Positions 36,279-45,778 are shown, counted from the first letter of the stretch. The stretch is DNA of 64,000 bases from Halostella salina (GCF_003675855.1 NZ_RCIH01000001.1:124001-188000); one strand, 5' to 3'. Made by a program: numbers and translations. Notes: a model not told the origin generated them from the letters alone.

Positions 36279-36520
36279 CGGGGCGGCACGGACCCCAGCG
36301 CAAGCAGTCGGCAACTGCACCCGCCTCTTCCGCGACGCCGTTCTTGCGGTGCTGTGGCGTGCTCTTCTTGGCCGAACGTCAAGTCACGGACTCGTCCCGA
36401 GTAACTGACGACGATACCCGGTACTGCTGTACGCCGGTCGGCACGGCTCGCCGGGGCATTCCGTTATCTTTTTGATACGAACTGTGCAATCCTCACCGGA
36501 CCCGAACGGTCGCACTTCCG

Positions 36521-37081
36521 ATGACAGACGATCCGACCGTCCTCATCGTCGACGACGAGGACAAGCTCGCCGATATGTACTCGCTGTGGCTCCGGCGCGA
36601 GTACGACGTACGGACCGCAAACGACGCCCGCGACGCGGCGGACGCGCTCGACCAGTCGGTCGACGTGCTGTTGCTTGACCGCCGGATGCCCGGCGTGTCG
36701 GGCGACCGCCTGCTCGACGAACTGGCCGACACCAGACCGTTCAGCGTGGTTCTGGTCACCGCCGTCGACCCCGACTTCGACATCGTCGACATGTCGTTCG
36801 ACGACTACCTGCCGAAACCCGTCCAGCACGACGACCTGACGGCCGCGATCGAACACCAGCTAACCGCACAGGAACACGGCGAGACGCTCCGGACGTACTT
36901 CGCCGCCCGCGCGAAACTCGGCGCGCTCGAAGCCCGGAAGCCCGCACACGAACTCGACCGGAACGACGCGTACGCCGACCTGCGGTCGCGGGCCGACGGT
37001 CTCGAATCGACCCTCCGTGGCTCCGTGCCCGGGTTCGACGAACTCGTGGCTGGCTTTACGGCCATCGACCGCGGGACGTAG
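36521..37081 (+). CDS. HalX-domain response regulator
   Basis: 186 aa. Receiver domain (residues 1-115) with acidic pocket VDDED, phosphoacceptor Asp in LLLDRRMPG (about residue 48-50) and Lys in YLPKPV. The C-terminal HalX region (about 115-186) is helical with a LGALEARKP motif. No output DNA-binding domain is seen. Probably phosphorylated by an orphan kinase such as those in this window (inference). It interrupts the ftsY-ffh interval. Confidence 0.9.
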   Translation: MTDDPTVLIVDDEDKLADMYSLWLRREYDVRTANDARDAADALDQSVDVLLLDRRMPGVSGDRLLDELADTRPFSVVLVTAVDPDFDIVDMSFDDYLPKPVQHDDLTAAIEHQLTAQEHGETLRTYFAARAKLGALEARKPAHELDRNDAYADLRSRADGLESTLRGSVPGFDELVAGFTAIDRGT

Positions 37082-37092
37082 CCCGAGAAAAA

Positions 37093-37101
37093 GGCTTTAA
37101 C
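37093..37101 (+). promoter_or_regulatory. TATA box of ffh
   Basis: GGCTTTAAC lies about 28-36 bp before the ATG at 37129, so ffh has its own promoter and is not simply part of the HalX transcript. Confidence 0.55.
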
Positions 37102-37128
37102 GCGGCGGTGCCGTAGGTCGCGGTAATA

Positions 37129-38541
37129 ATGGTACTCGACGATCTCGGGAGTTCGCTGCGGGGCACGCTCGACAAGCTCCGCGGGAAGTCCCGAATCAGC
37201 GAGGAGGACGTCGAGGAGGTCGTCAAGGAGATCCAGCGCTCGCTCCTGCAGGCCGACGTCGACGTCTCGCTCGTGATGGACCTGTCGGACAGCATCAAGG
37301 AGCGCGCCCTGGAGGAGGAACCCCCTTCCGGCACTACCGCCCGGGAGCACGTTCTCCGGATCGTCTACGAGGAGATGGTCGACCTCGTCGGCGAGAGCAC
37401 CGAACTCCCCCTGGAGGAGCAGACCATCCTGCTCGCCGGCCTGTACGGCTCGGGGAAGACGACAACCGCCGCCAAGATGGCGTGGTGGTTCTCGAAGAAG
37501 GGCCTCCGCCCGGCCGTCATCCAGACCGACACCGACCGCCCCGGCGCGTACGACCAGGCCAAGCAGATGGCCGAGCGCGCCGAGGTCGACTTCTACGGCG
37601 ACCCCGACGCTGACGACCCCGTCGCGATCGCCGAAGAGGGCCTCGAAGCGACCGAGGACGCCGACGTGCGTATCGTCGACACGGCCGGCCGCGACGGGCT
37701 CAACGAGGAACTCATCGACCAGATCGAGGAGATCGAGGCCGCCGCGAACCCGGACCGCAACCTGCTCGTCATCGACGCCGCGATGGGACAGAGCGCCAAG
37801 GACCAGGCCCAGGAGTTCGAGGAGTCGATCGGCATCGACGGCGTCGCTATCACCAAGTTAGACGGGACGGCGAAGGGTGGCGGCGCGCTCGCGGCGGTCA
37901 ACGAGACCGGCTCCTCCATCGCCTTCCTCGGCACCGGCGAGGAGGTGAAGGACGTCGAGCGGTTCGAACCCGACGGCTTCATCTCCCGCCTGCTCGGGAT
38001 GGGCGACCTCAAGCAGCTCACCGAGCGCGTCGAGCGCGCGATGGCCGAGAGCCGCGAGGAGGACGACGACGACTGGGACCCCGAGGACATGCTCCAGGGC
38101 CAGTTCACCCTCCGCGACATGAAAAAGCAGATGGACGCGATGAACCGGATGGGACCGCTCGACCAGGTGATGGACATGATCCCCGGCCTCGGCGGCGGCG
38201 TCAAGGACCAGCTGCCCGACGACGCGATGGACGTGACCCAGGAGCGCATGCGCTCCTTCGAGGTCATCATGGACTCGATGACCGAGGACGAACTGGAGAA
38301 CCCCCGGAAGATCGGCCAGAGCCGCACCGAGCGCATCGCCCGCGGCAGCGGCCAGCCCGAGGACCGCGTGCGCGAACTGCTCCAGCAGCACAAGATGATG
38401 GAGCGCACCATCAAGCAGTTCCAGGGCATGGGCCAGGGCGACATGGACATGCAGCGCATGATGAAGAAGATGCAGAACCAGGGCGGCGGCGGTGGCGGCG
38501 GCATGGGCGGGATGGGCGGCGGCGGGGATTTCCCGTTCTAA
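37129..38541 (+). CDS. ffh: Signal recognition particle protein Ffh/SRP54
   Basis: 470-aa GTPase of SRP, binding 7S RNA and signal sequences. N domain (1-90) with [17 protein letters not shown] domain with [21 protein letters not shown] and [11 protein letters not shown], then a Met/Gln/Gly-rich M domain from about 300. The C-terminus ends in a Gly tract and [12 protein letters not shown]. Works with FtsY. Followed by a hairpin array. Confidence 0.97.
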   Translation: MVLDDLGSSLRGTLDKLRGKSRISEEDVEEVVKEIQRSLLQADVDVSLVMDLSDSIKERALEEEPPSGTTAREHVLRIVYEEMVDLVGESTELPLEEQTILLAGLYGSGKTTTAAKMAWWFSKKGLRPAVIQTDTDRPGAYDQAKQMAERAEVDFYGDPDADDPVAIAEEGLEATEDADVRIVDTAGRDGLNEELIDQIEEIEAAANPDRNLLVIDAAMGQSAKDQAQEFEESIGIDGVAITKLDGTAKGGGALAAVNETGSSIAFLGTGEEVKDVERFEPDGFISRLLGMGDLKQLTERVERAMAESREEDDDDWDPEDMLQGQFTLRDMKKQMDAMNRMGPLDQVMDMIPGLGGGVKDQLPDDAMDVTQERMRSFEVIMDSMTEDELENPRKIGQSRTERIARGSGQPEDRVRELLQQHKMMERTIKQFQGMGQGDMDMQRMMKKMQNQGGGGGGGMGGMGGGGDFPF

Positions 38542-38561
38542 GACGACCTTTTTCCCGCTCG

Positions 38562-38659
38562 GGTGCGCCTGCGGCGCACCGCTCGCGGCAAAAATGTCGA
38601 TCAAAAAGGCCGGACGCGGCCGTCGGCCGCGTCCGGGGAAACGCCGCCTCCGGCGGCGT
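38562..38659 (+). repeat. Three consecutive perfect hairpins after ffh
   Basis: GGTGCGCC-TGC-GGCGCACC (38562-38580), CCGGACGCGGCC-GTC-GGCCGCGTCCGG (38610-38636) and ACGCCGCC-TCC-GGCGGCGT (38641-38659) are perfect stems of 8, 12 and 8 bp, all with 3-nt loops. A T-tract (CCTTTTT) at 38548-38553 precedes them. The rest of the 307-bp gap to 38848 holds no gene; further imperfect GC-rich dyads occur near 38735-38765. The hairpins may terminate or stabilise the ffh mRNA. Confidence 0.7.
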
Positions 38660-38848
38660 ATGCTTGATACTGAACCGCCTCGCTCCGCTCGCGCGGATGC
38701 TGACAGCAGACCGCCTGCCCTCCCCCGTCGCCGGACACGCGCCGCGGAGCGGCGCGGTCCGGCGGGGCCGTCGGAATAGTCTCGCATCGCAGTTTTCCTT
38801 CCCGGAGACGAAACCGTAATCCGGTTCGTCGAGTGTATTCACAGCAAA

Positions 38849-39037
38849 ATGGTCGAAACCAAGCTGATCAACGTGCTGATCCTGTGGTTCGTCGCCGCGA
38901 CGTTCCTCCAGACGTCCTCCGGGTCGGGCGACGGTCCGCTGCTGCTCGGCATGAGTTTCCTTGCGCTCGGTCTCCTCTGGGCGATACCGGCCTATTTCGT
39001 CGTCAGACTCTTCGGCGCGGTCGGTGCGCTCGACTGA
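38849..39037 (+). CDS. Small two-TM membrane protein, unknown
   Basis: 62 aa, hydrophobic segments at about 6-20 and 31-58 with a Ser/Gly-rich turn between (QTSSGSGDGP). No family recognised. Convergent with surE, 3-bp gap. Confidence 0.6.
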   Translation: MVETKLINVLILWFVAATFLQTSSGSGDGPLLLGMSFLALGLLWAIPAYFVVRLFGAVGALD

Positions 39038-39040
39038 CCG

Positions 39041-39874
39041 CTACCGCGCGTTCAGCGTCTCGACGATGGCGTCGAGTTTCTCGTGGTGCGTCGCGGTTCG
39101 CGGCGCGGACAGCGGCGAGACGCTCACCTCGCCGTCGACGATGGCGCGGCGGTCCGAGCCCTCGTCGTAGCGGTCCCGGACCTCGTCGACGTTCGGCAGG
39201 GGGTTCTCGTAGCCGACGGTGTGGGGCCAGAACTTGTCGCGGAGTTCGACGTAGCGCTCGCCGTCGTCGACCGTCACGTCGTCGGGCGCGTCGGCGTCGT
39301 GGTCGACCAGCACGTCGAAGTCGTCGTCGGGGTGCGTGACGCGGATCCGGGGGTCGGTCGCGCCGATGGGCGCGTTGACGTTGAGCAGGTCGACCGACTC
39401 GAACACGCTCGCGTCCAGCGAGCGCTCGATCAGTTCGCGGGCGACGCGGGCGGGTTCGTCGAAGTCGTAGTCGGCGGGCGGATGCGGGAAGAACTCGACG
39501 TTGTGGTACGCCGAGACGGCGACGGCGGGCGTGCCGAGGAACGCGGCCTCCATCGCCGCGCCGACGGTGCCCGACCGGCCGAGCACGTACGCGCCCATGT
39601 TCGGCCCGTGGTTGCAGCCAGAGACGACGAGGTCGAACTCGCGGTCGAGGCCGCGCAGGCCGTAGGCGACGCAGTCCGCGGGGGTGCCGGCGAGCGCGTA
39701 GCCGAACTCGTGGTCGACTCGCGTGGCCGCCGACGTGCGCTTGCGCCCGACCCCGGACTGGTTGTCGGCGGGCGCGACGACCGTCACGTCGCCGACGGAC
39801 TGTAACTCCTCGCGGAGGACCGCCAGCCCGTCGCCGTCGATGCCGTCGTCGTTCGTCAGGAGGATATCGGTCAC
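39041..39874 (-). CDS. surE: SurE 5'/3'-nucleotidase
   Basis: 277-aa metal-dependent nucleotidase hydrolysing nucleoside monophosphates. The metal site LLTNDDGIDGDG and SGCNHGPNMGAYVLGRSGTVGAA are canonical. GTG start at 39874. TATA-like GCCTTAGGGG about 25-30 bp upstream. Divergent from the MgtE pair. Confidence 0.95.
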   Translation of the reverse strand: MTDILLTNDDGIDGDGLAVLREELQSVGDVTVVAPADNQSGVGRKRTSAATRVDHEFGYALAGTPADCVAYGLRGLDREFDLVVSGCNHGPNMGAYVLGRSGTVGAAMEAAFLGTPAVAVSAYHNVEFFPHPPADYDFDEPARVARELIERSLDASVFESVDLLNVNAPIGATDPRIRVTHPDDDFDVLVDHDADAPDDVTVDDGERYVELRDKFWPHTVGYENPLPNVDEVRDRYDEGSDRRAIVDGEVSVSPLSAPRTATHHEKLDAIVETLNAR

Positions 39875-39966
39875 GGTGGTCTGGAATCCGTTCGCGCGCC
39901 CCTAAGGCTGCCGATACCCCACCGAAGCCGCCTCGTTTTATCCACCCCGGGGACGTGGCACCGTCC

Positions 39967-40545
39967 ATGAGCGTCCGCGAGGTGGCCGTCGACGCCTACC
40001 GGGAGGCGCTGCCGGTGCTCGCCGCGAGCGCGGTCGGGGGGCTGTTCGCGGGGGTCGTTCTCGGCGGGATGCAGGCGGAACTCCGTCGGGTGTCGGGGCT
40101 GCTCGTGCTGGTGCCGGCGCTGCTCGCCACCCGCGGCAACGTGTACGGCGCGCTCGGCGCGAAGCTCTCCTCGGCGCTCCACCAGGGTCTGATCGACCCG
40201 ACGTTCGACCCCGACGACGAGCGGCTGGTCGCCGCCCTCACCGCCGCGATGGCCAACGGCGTCTTCGTGAGCCTCTTCGCCGCGGTCGTCGCCTACGGGA
40301 CGCTGGTCGTCCTCTCGCGCCCCGTGGCGTCGCTGGCGACGCTCGTCGGGATCGCAGCGATCGCCGGTCTGCTGTCCGGGGTCGCGCTGACCGTCGTCGT
40401 CGTCGCCGCGGTGTTCGTCGGCTTCCGCCGGGGGCTGAACCCCGACACGCTGGTCGGGCCCGTCGTCACGACGACCGGCGACGTGTTCGGGATGGCGATG
40501 CTGCTGGTCGCCGCCAGAACCGTTCTCGCGCTGGGGGGTGGCTGA
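39967..40545 (+). CDS. MgtE/SLC41-type membrane half-protein A
   Basis: 192 aa. An MgtE-type membrane domain only, without N or CBS domains: signature LVLVPALLATRGNVYGALGAKLSSALHQG and a C-terminal VVTTTGDVFGMA. Five hydrophobic segments. It pairs with the next gene to form a heterodimer in place of the usual duplicated or dimeric MgtE (inference). Probably Mg2+ or another divalent cation. TATA-like GTTTTATCC about 25-30 bp upstream. Confidence 0.85.
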   Translation: MSVREVAVDAYREALPVLAASAVGGLFAGVVLGGMQAELRRVSGLLVLVPALLATRGNVYGALGAKLSSALHQGLIDPTFDPDDERLVAALTAAMANGVFVSLFAAVVAYGTLVVLSRPVASLATLVGIAAIAGLLSGVALTVVVVAAVFVGFRRGLNPDTLVGPVVTTTGDVFGMAMLLVAARTVLALGGG

Positions 40546-40569
40546 ATGCGGGTCGCCGGAGGGAGCTGA

Positions 40570-41139
40570 ATGGCGGGGGACCGGAGCGGGACGTGGACGG
40601 TCAGGGGGATCGCCAGGGCGATGCTTCCCCTGCTGGCGGTCCTGACGGTCGTCGAGGTGGGCAGCGGGCTCGTCCTCGACACGTTCGAAAACCAGCTACT
40701 GCGCTACCCTGCCCTGCTCGTGCTGGTGCCGGTCACCATCGGCACCGCGGGCAACCTCGGCAGCATCCTCGCGGCGCGGCTCTCGACGGCGTTTCACCTC
40801 GGCACGCTCTCGTTTGCGCCCGACGACGACCGCCTGCTGGGGAACGCGGTCGCCACGGTCGCCCTCGCGCTGACGACGTTCCCGGCAGTCGGGGCGAGCG
40901 CGTGGGCCGTCACCTCCCTTTCCGGCGGCGCGGCGCTCGGCGTCGGCACGGTCGTCCTCGTGGCGACGGTCTCGGGCGCGGTGCTCGCCGTCCTCGCGGT
41001 CGCCGTCACGCTGGTCGCCACCTACGCCGCCTACCGGCTCCGGCTCGACCCGGACGACGTGGTGATCCCGGCCGTGACCAACGTCTGTGACGTGCTCGGC
41101 GTGCTCGTCCTCTTCGGGGCCGTCCGCGTGCTGGTCTGA
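40570..41139 (+). CDS. MgtE/SLC41-type membrane half-protein B
   Basis: 189 aa, paralogous to half A: LVLVPVTIGTAGNLGSILAARLSTAFHLG aligns with its signature, and VIPAVTNVCDVLGVLVL ends it. The TxxCD-type Asp near the C-terminus is kept. Only 24 bp separates the genes; that spacer contains ATGCGGGTCGCC... TGA, a 7-codon mini-ORF. Confidence 0.85.
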   Translation: MAGDRSGTWTVRGIARAMLPLLAVLTVVEVGSGLVLDTFENQLLRYPALLVLVPVTIGTAGNLGSILAARLSTAFHLGTLSFAPDDDRLLGNAVATVALALTTFPAVGASAWAVTSLSGGAALGVGTVVLVATVSGAVLAVLAVAVTLVATYAAYRLRLDPDDVVIPAVTNVCDVLGVLVLFGAVRVLV

Positions 41140-41221
41140 CGCGGCGCGCTCCGACGACGCGCCGCCCCCGTCGACTGCGGAAGCCAGAAGGGTCAAGTCC
41201 CGCCACTCCCCGAGTGGGGGT

Positions 41222-42211
41222 ATGCGACGCCGAAGCTATCTTCGAGGGCTCTCGACGACCGCGGTCGGCCTCGCCCTCGCCGGCTGTTCGAGCGGGGGCA
41301 GCGGCGACGAGGGACCGGCGGACACGGGGACCGGCGGGAACGGGACGACCAGCAGCGGGAACGGCGGCCGGCGGATCGACGCCGCCATCGCGGCCGCCAT
41401 CGGCGAACTCAACACCGGGCTCGGCGAACTCTCGGCCGCGCAGGACCGCTTTGCGGCCGACGAGTCGTTCGACTTCGCCGGCGTCGCCGACCGGGTCGAC
41501 GCCGCCCGTTCCGAGCTCGACGGGATCGAGGGCGAGCCGTCCGGCGAGCAGTCGACCGCGATCGAGCAGGTCCGGCGGTACGCGTCCGTCGTGGCGGCGA
41601 TGAACGCGGCGTTTCTCACGCTCGTCGACGCCGAACCCACGGCCGAGGACGCCGAGGCGGCGGTCGACGCCGAGGAGTACGACCGCGCCGAGTCGCTCGT
41701 GGCGGAGCTGGAGACCACGACCGGCGAGGCCCAGTCCACGCTCGAAGGGGCCCGCAGCGACGCCGAGGGTCTGGATCCAGACGTACTCGAATCGCGCGAG
41801 AGCGTCGAAGTCGCCCGGATCCGGGAGGGGTACGCCCAGCTCATGTCGCTGGCCAACGGCTTCAACGCGCTGGCCCGCGCCAACGGCGACCTGATCGACG
41901 GCCGGACGGCGCTCGCGACCGGCCGGGACCACGCCGACGCCGAGGAGTACGGCGAGGCGGAGTCGGCGTTCGGCCGCGCCGGCGACCGGTTCGAGGCCGC
42001 GAACGGGACGGCGACGTCGGCGCTCGACGCCCGGCCGCCGGAGCGCGTCACCGGGCCGCTCGAACTCGCGGCGTGTCGGAGCGGTCACCTCACGACCGCC
42101 GCGGAGCACTTCGCGGCGAGCGCCCGGGCCGCGGCCGACGGCGACCGAAGCGAAGCCGCCGACGAACAGGACGCGGCAGAGGACGCGGTCGACTCGGCGG
42201 AGAACTGCTGA
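41222..42211 (+). CDS. Helical lipoprotein, unknown function
   Basis: 329 aa. RRRSYLRG twin-arginine start and lipobox LALAGC, a Gly/Ser/Asn linker, then helices with charge patterning throughout (EYDRAESLVAELE, EYGEAESAFGRAGDRFEAA), suggesting a helical bundle or repeats. No catalytic motif. A C-terminal AENC leaves a terminal cysteine. Family not recognised. Confidence 0.7.
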   Translation: MRRRSYLRGLSTTAVGLALAGCSSGGSGDEGPADTGTGGNGTTSSGNGGRRIDAAIAAAIGELNTGLGELSAAQDRFAADESFDFAGVADRVDAARSELDGIEGEPSGEQSTAIEQVRRYASVVAAMNAAFLTLVDAEPTAEDAEAAVDAEEYDRAESLVAELETTTGEAQSTLEGARSDAEGLDPDVLESRESVEVARIREGYAQLMSLANGFNALARANGDLIDGRTALATGRDHADAEEYGEAESAFGRAGDRFEAANGTATSALDARPPERVTGPLELAACRSGHLTTAAEHFAASARAAADGDRSEAADEQDAAEDAVDSAENC

Positions 42212-42248
42212 TCGACGGGCATTTGCCCGCGCCGTCGTACCCTCCACT

Positions 42249-43217
42249 GTGCAGTGGATCGTCGACCTGCTCGTCGGGACGGTCCTCCCCCGGGTCGCAG
42301 GGATCACCCTCTTCATCGCCCTCGGGGTCGGGCTGGCCAACCTCGCCGTCGAGTTCGGAGCCGTGCGGTACATCGCCGGCCTCGCCGCGCCGCTGACCGG
42401 CCCGGCGAACCTCCCGCGGGAGGTGGGTACTGCGATCCTCACGACGACCGCCTCCACGACCGCCGGCTACGGCATGCTCGCGGAGTTCCGCGAGTCGGGC
42501 ACGCTCGACGACCGCGCGACGCTGGTCGCCGTGACGATAAACACCTTCTTCGGCTTCGTCCAGCACATCTTCACGTTCTACGCGCCGGTGTTGATCCCGA
42601 TCCTCGGGCTGGAAGTCGGCCTGCTGTACGTCGGCACCCGCGCCGCGGTCGCGCTCGGGATCACCGTCGTCGGCGTGCTCGCCGGCGCCGTCCTGCTCTC
42701 CGAGGAGAACGTCGACCCCGTCGCCCTGCCCGATGACGTGGAGGGGCCGGACCCCGACGAGAGCACGCTCGGCGAGAAGTTCCGCGGGGCGGCGACGGCG
42801 ACGAAGGAGAAGGTCGTGGACATCGTTCCACGCCTGCTCGTCATCTACTTCCTCGTCAGCGTGCTCGTCGCCCGGGTCGATCTACGGGAGGCGACCGCTG
42901 TCGCCGAACCGTTGACCGACATGGTCGGCCTCCCCGGGGCGGCCGTCCCCGTGATCGCGGTCTTCGCGTTCGACACGACGAGCGGAGCCATCGCCATCGC
43001 CCCGCTGCTTGGCGACCCGTTCACGCCCCGGGAGGCCGTGGCGGCGATGCTCGTCGGCGGGATCGTCTCCTTCGCCGTCTCGACGTTCAAGCGGTCGATC
43101 CCGTTCCAGTACGGGATCTGGGGCGCGGAGTTCGGCTCGAAGGTGATCGCCGTCAACACCGCGCTGAAGGTCGTCTTCATCGCGGCGGCGCTCGCGGTGT
43201 TGCTGGCCCCGCCGTGA
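42249..43217 (+). CDS. Nucleoside-recognition (Gate) domain membrane protein
   Basis: 322 aa, GTG start. About eight TM segments with the Gate-domain signatures TTASTTAGYGMLAEF and FDTTSGAIAIAPLLG. A hydrophilic loop (about 155-190) divides two halves. These proteins are thought to transport or gate nucleosides or related solutes; substrate unknown. Its last 41 bp overlap the MinD-like gene in convergent orientation. Confidence 0.82.
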   Translation: MQWIVDLLVGTVLPRVAGITLFIALGVGLANLAVEFGAVRYIAGLAAPLTGPANLPREVGTAILTTTASTTAGYGMLAEFRESGTLDDRATLVAVTINTFFGFVQHIFTFYAPVLIPILGLEVGLLYVGTRAAVALGITVVGVLAGAVLLSEENVDPVALPDDVEGPDPDESTLGEKFRGAATATKEKVVDIVPRLLVIYFLVSVLVARVDLREATAVAEPLTDMVGLPGAAVPVIAVFAFDTTSGAIAIAPLLGDPFTPREAVAAMLVGGIVSFAVSTFKRSIPFQYGIWGAEFGSKVIAVNTALKVVFIAAALAVLLAPP

Positions 43218-43860
43218 CCGCGTCGGCGACCCCGCGGAGGCGCTCGGCGGCCGTGCTCCCCGGAGCAACCTCACTCACCGGGACGCCAGCGCGCTGTGCC
43301 CGCCTGACGGCCTCGGACTCCGGGACTGCCGTCGCCGGCGCGCCGAGCGCCCGCTCCACGCGGCCGGTCGGCGGCGACGACCCGGACATGTTCAGCGCCA
43401 CGTGGGCGACGCCGGCGTCGAGTTCGCGGGCGAGTTCCCGCGTCCGGACCAGGTCCCTGACGGCGAACTCGTCCGGACGGGCGACCAGCACCGACCGGTC
43501 GGCGGCGAACAGCGGCAGGCCGGCGTCGGCCGCCATCCCGGCGGGGCAGTCGACCACGACGGACCCGTAGGCGTCGGCGACGGCCGTCACCGCGTCGACC
43601 AGCGCCGTCGGGTCGGCGGCCCGGGCTCCGGCGAGCGTCCGTCCACAGGGGAGCAGGTCAACCGGGCCGCCTTCCCGAACCGCCTCGACGGGGTCGGCCC
43701 GGTCCACGAGCACGTCGTGGAGGTCCGGTCCCGTCGAATCGGGCAGGTCCGCCATCCCGAGGTCGGCGTCGACGACGACCGCGTCCAGTTCCGCTCCGAG
43801 GTTGAGCGCAACGGTCGACTTCCCGACGCCGCCTTTCCCGCCCGCGACGGCGAGGATCAC
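43177..43860 (-). CDS. MinD/ParA-like ATPase
   Basis: 227-aa deviant-Walker ATPase. VAGGKGGVGKST (KGGxGKS with the signature Lys9) starts the protein, followed by VVVDADLGMADLPDST, VVVDCPAGMAADAG and a LNMSGSS loop near residue 160. It dimerises on ATP and often positions cargo on membranes or DNA. A C-terminal amphipathic membrane-targeting helix of bacterial MinD is not evident. The GTG start at 43860 overlaps the stop of the upstream gene by 4 bp. Last gene of a four-gene operon with no FtsZ or MinC near. Confidence 0.9.
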   Translation of the reverse strand: MILAVAGGKGGVGKSTVALNLGAELDAVVVDADLGMADLPDSTGPDLHDVLVDRADPVEAVREGGPVDLLPCGRTLAGARAADPTALVDAVTAVADAYGSVVVDCPAGMAADAGLPLFAADRSVLVARPDEFAVRDLVRTRELARELDAGVAHVALNMSGSSPPTGRVERALGAPATAVPESEAVRRAQRAGVPVSEVAPGSTAAERLRGVADAVTAGPATPRAPPR

Positions 43861-44558
43861 GACAGCGTCCGGAGCGGCGCGAGGTCGGTCGCCTCGGCGC
43901 TCCCCTCGGCACGGTCGGCCAGCGCCGCCGCGCGCCGCTCGACTGCCCGGAGCGTCGCGGCGTCGTCCGCGGCTTCCTCGACCGCGCGCTCGACAGCCCC
44001 GAGTCCCCCGGCGTCGTCGACCACCGCCGTCGCCTCGGCGAGCGTCTCGGCCCCGGCGCAGGCCTCGACGGTGCGGACCCGCGACTCGACGGTTGCGAAC
44101 CACTCCGCGACCGGCGGCGGCACGTCCGGTTCGGGGCCGTCGCGGTCGCGTTCGGCCGACGGCGCGTTCGCGGCCGGCACCGCGTCCCGCGGCGGCGCGG
44201 GGTCTCCGAGCCGCCGGACCAGTGCGGCCGCGTCGTCCGGAGTGGGATCGCTGTCCACACCGTTCCCCACGCCCTCGGGCGTCACCCGCACATCCTCGAC
44301 GACCCGAATCGCCGGCGACTCCGGGGCTGTGTGGCTGGCGAAGCCGACGCCCTCGCGCTCGCCCGGTTCGAGCGTCACCGTGACCGCGTCGCCGTCCCAG
44401 CCGTCGGCGGGGACGCCGTGTCTGCGTGGCGGTAGCGTCGGCCCGTCGAGCGCGTTCTCCAGACGCACCCGCCGGCGCACGTCCGTCCCGTTCCGGACGA
44501 CCGCCGCGACGAGCGTCACGCCGTCCTCGCGCCGCGTCCGACTCTCGACCTCGACCAT
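43857..44558 (-). CDS. Unknown haloarchaeal protein, operon gene 3
   Basis: 233 aa. The N-terminal half (about 1-95) is beta-rich with VESRTRREDGVTLVAAVVRNGTD and VTVTLEPGERE, resembling a small Ig-like or CARDB-type domain. The C-terminal part (about 135-230) is helical and Ala/Glu-rich (VERAVEEAADDAATLRAVERRAAAL). No catalytic motif. Overlaps the MinD-like gene by 4 bp; 25 bp after gene 2. Confidence 0.68.
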   Translation of the reverse strand: MVEVESRTRREDGVTLVAAVVRNGTDVRRRVRLENALDGPTLPPRRHGVPADGWDGDAVTVTLEPGEREGVGFASHTAPESPAIRVVEDVRVTPEGVGNGVDSDPTPDDAAALVRRLGDPAPPRDAVPAANAPSAERDRDGPEPDVPPPVAEWFATVESRVRTVEACAGAETLAEATAVVDDAGGLGAVERAVEEAADDAATLRAVERRAAALADRAEGSAEATDLAPLRTLS

Positions 44559-44583
44559 GGCGACGCTGGCCGCGCTCTCGCAC

Positions 44584-45408
44584 TTAAACCCTCACGACGG
44601 GTGCGCCGAGGCGTTCGGCTGCAGCGCTCGGGCGTTCGAAGCGGTCACAGGCGAGGACGACCGGCGCGTCGACCGCCGCGACGCGGACGACGGCGAGCGC
44701 CGCGGTCACGGGGTCGCCCTCGAAGCCGGCCGGCGGGTCGGTCACCCGGCCCTCGCCCGGCACCGCGTCGACGGCGTCCGCGAACTCGCTCGCGAGGGCG
44801 GCCGCAAGGTGTTCCCGTGCGGTCCGCCGGCGGTTCGCCACCCTGTCCTCCAGCCGGAGGCGGCGGTCCCGGGCGTCGCGGGCCGCCCGGGCGGTCTCGC
44901 GGGCGCTCCGGAGCGCCTGCTCGGCGGCGATGCGTTCGGTCCGGACCTCCGACAGTTCGCGTATCGCCGCGGTGCGCTCGTCGTCCACCGCGTCGGCGTC
45001 ACCCTCGGCCGCGGCCGTTTCCAGCGCCTCGACGCGCCCGCGGAGTTCGCTGACGCGCTCCGCGAGGGCCGCCTCGCGCTCGCCCGCCTCCGCGACGCGT
45101 CGGCGCGCGGTCTCGCAGTCGACGGACGGCGGGTTGAGGTTCGCCAGTTCCGCCCGCGCCTCGGCGAGTTCGTCGTCGACCGGACTCGCCAGCCCCCGCG
45201 AGCGCGCGGCGGCGGCCAGCGCCGCTCGGACAGCCACCGTCGATCCGGCGACGACCGGCGAGACTCGCTCGTGTACCGGTCCGGGGTCGGCACAGTCGAT
45301 CCAGTCGGCATCCCCGACCGCGCGGTCGACCGTCGCGGGCGAGAAGTCGCTGTCCCGGAGGTCGACCGCTCGCCCGTCGCGGACGCCGTCGTCCAGTTCG
45401 ACCCTCAC
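44584..45408 (-). CDS. Coiled-coil protein, operon gene 2
   Basis: 274 aa from a GTG at 45408. A central coiled coil (about 80-200) contains RVAEAGEREAALAERVSELRGRVEALE, framed by an N-terminal region with a WIDCADPGPVHERV segment and a C-terminal small globular part (ALAVVRVAAVDAPVVLACDRFERP). Resembles haloarchaeal DUF7856, but I am not certain. Its start overlaps gene 1 by 4 bp. Confidence 0.7.
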   Translation of the reverse strand: MRVELDDGVRDGRAVDLRDSDFSPATVDRAVGDADWIDCADPGPVHERVSPVVAGSTVAVRAALAAAARSRGLASPVDDELAEARAELANLNPPSVDCETARRRVAEAGEREAALAERVSELRGRVEALETAAAEGDADAVDDERTAAIRELSEVRTERIAAEQALRSARETARAARDARDRRLRLEDRVANRRRTAREHLAAALASEFADAVDAVPGEGRVTDPPAGFEGDPVTAALAVVRVAAVDAPVVLACDRFERPSAAAERLGAPVVRV

Positions 45409-45743
45409 AGCTCCCGCTCCCGCAGGCGTTCCGGCGACGGGTGGTCGGTGCCCGCCACGAACTTGGCGTACGGCGTGCTTGTGGCGTCCCGGTTCTCGTA
45501 TGCGGCCGCCGCTTCCCGGACGGCGTCCGGCGCGTCGGCGAACTCGTTGAACGGCTCCGTCCGCTCTACCTGCACGTCCCCGCCGTGTTTCTCGCGGAGT
45601 CGGAGCGCGAGCAGCGCCCCCAGCTCCGTCGCCTCGAACAGCGCCGCGCGGCCGAACCGCCGGACGACCGTTCCCTCGTGGCTCGAACAGACGTTCCGCA
45701 ACGTCTGCCGTGCCGCCTGCGAGTACGTGACGATGAGCAGCAC
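45405..45743 (-). CDS. Small unknown protein, operon gene 1
   Basis: 112 aa from a GTG at 45743. Starts MLLIVTYSQAARQTLRNVCSSHEG and has a helical C-terminus (DAVREAAAAYENRDATSTPYAKF). No recognised domain. It heads the four-gene operon; a strong TATA box lies about 20-30 bp upstream. Confidence 0.68.
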   Translation of the reverse strand: MLLIVTYSQAARQTLRNVCSSHEGTVVRRFGRAALFEATELGALLALRLREKHGGDVQVERTEPFNEFADAPDAVREAAAAYENRDATSTPYAKFVAGTDHPSPERLREREL

Positions 45744-45750
45744 GCACCAC

Positions 45751-45774
45751 CGTTCGAACGCATAAATTTAATAC
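45751..45774 (-). promoter_or_regulatory. Promoter of the MinD-like operon with a short palindrome
   Basis: On the minus strand GTATTAAATTTATG (45761-45774) is an AT-rich TATA box, followed by the palindrome CGTTCGAACG (45751-45760) between it and the expected start near 45743. The operon thus has its own promoter and probably a bound regulator. Confidence 0.6.
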
Positions 45775-45778
45775 TTTA

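Noticed and set aside
40543-40577. Seven-codon mini-ORF between the MgtE halves as a functional peptide
   Set aside because: Too short and without repeat or conservation evidence; probably incidental, though it resembles the ABC junction.
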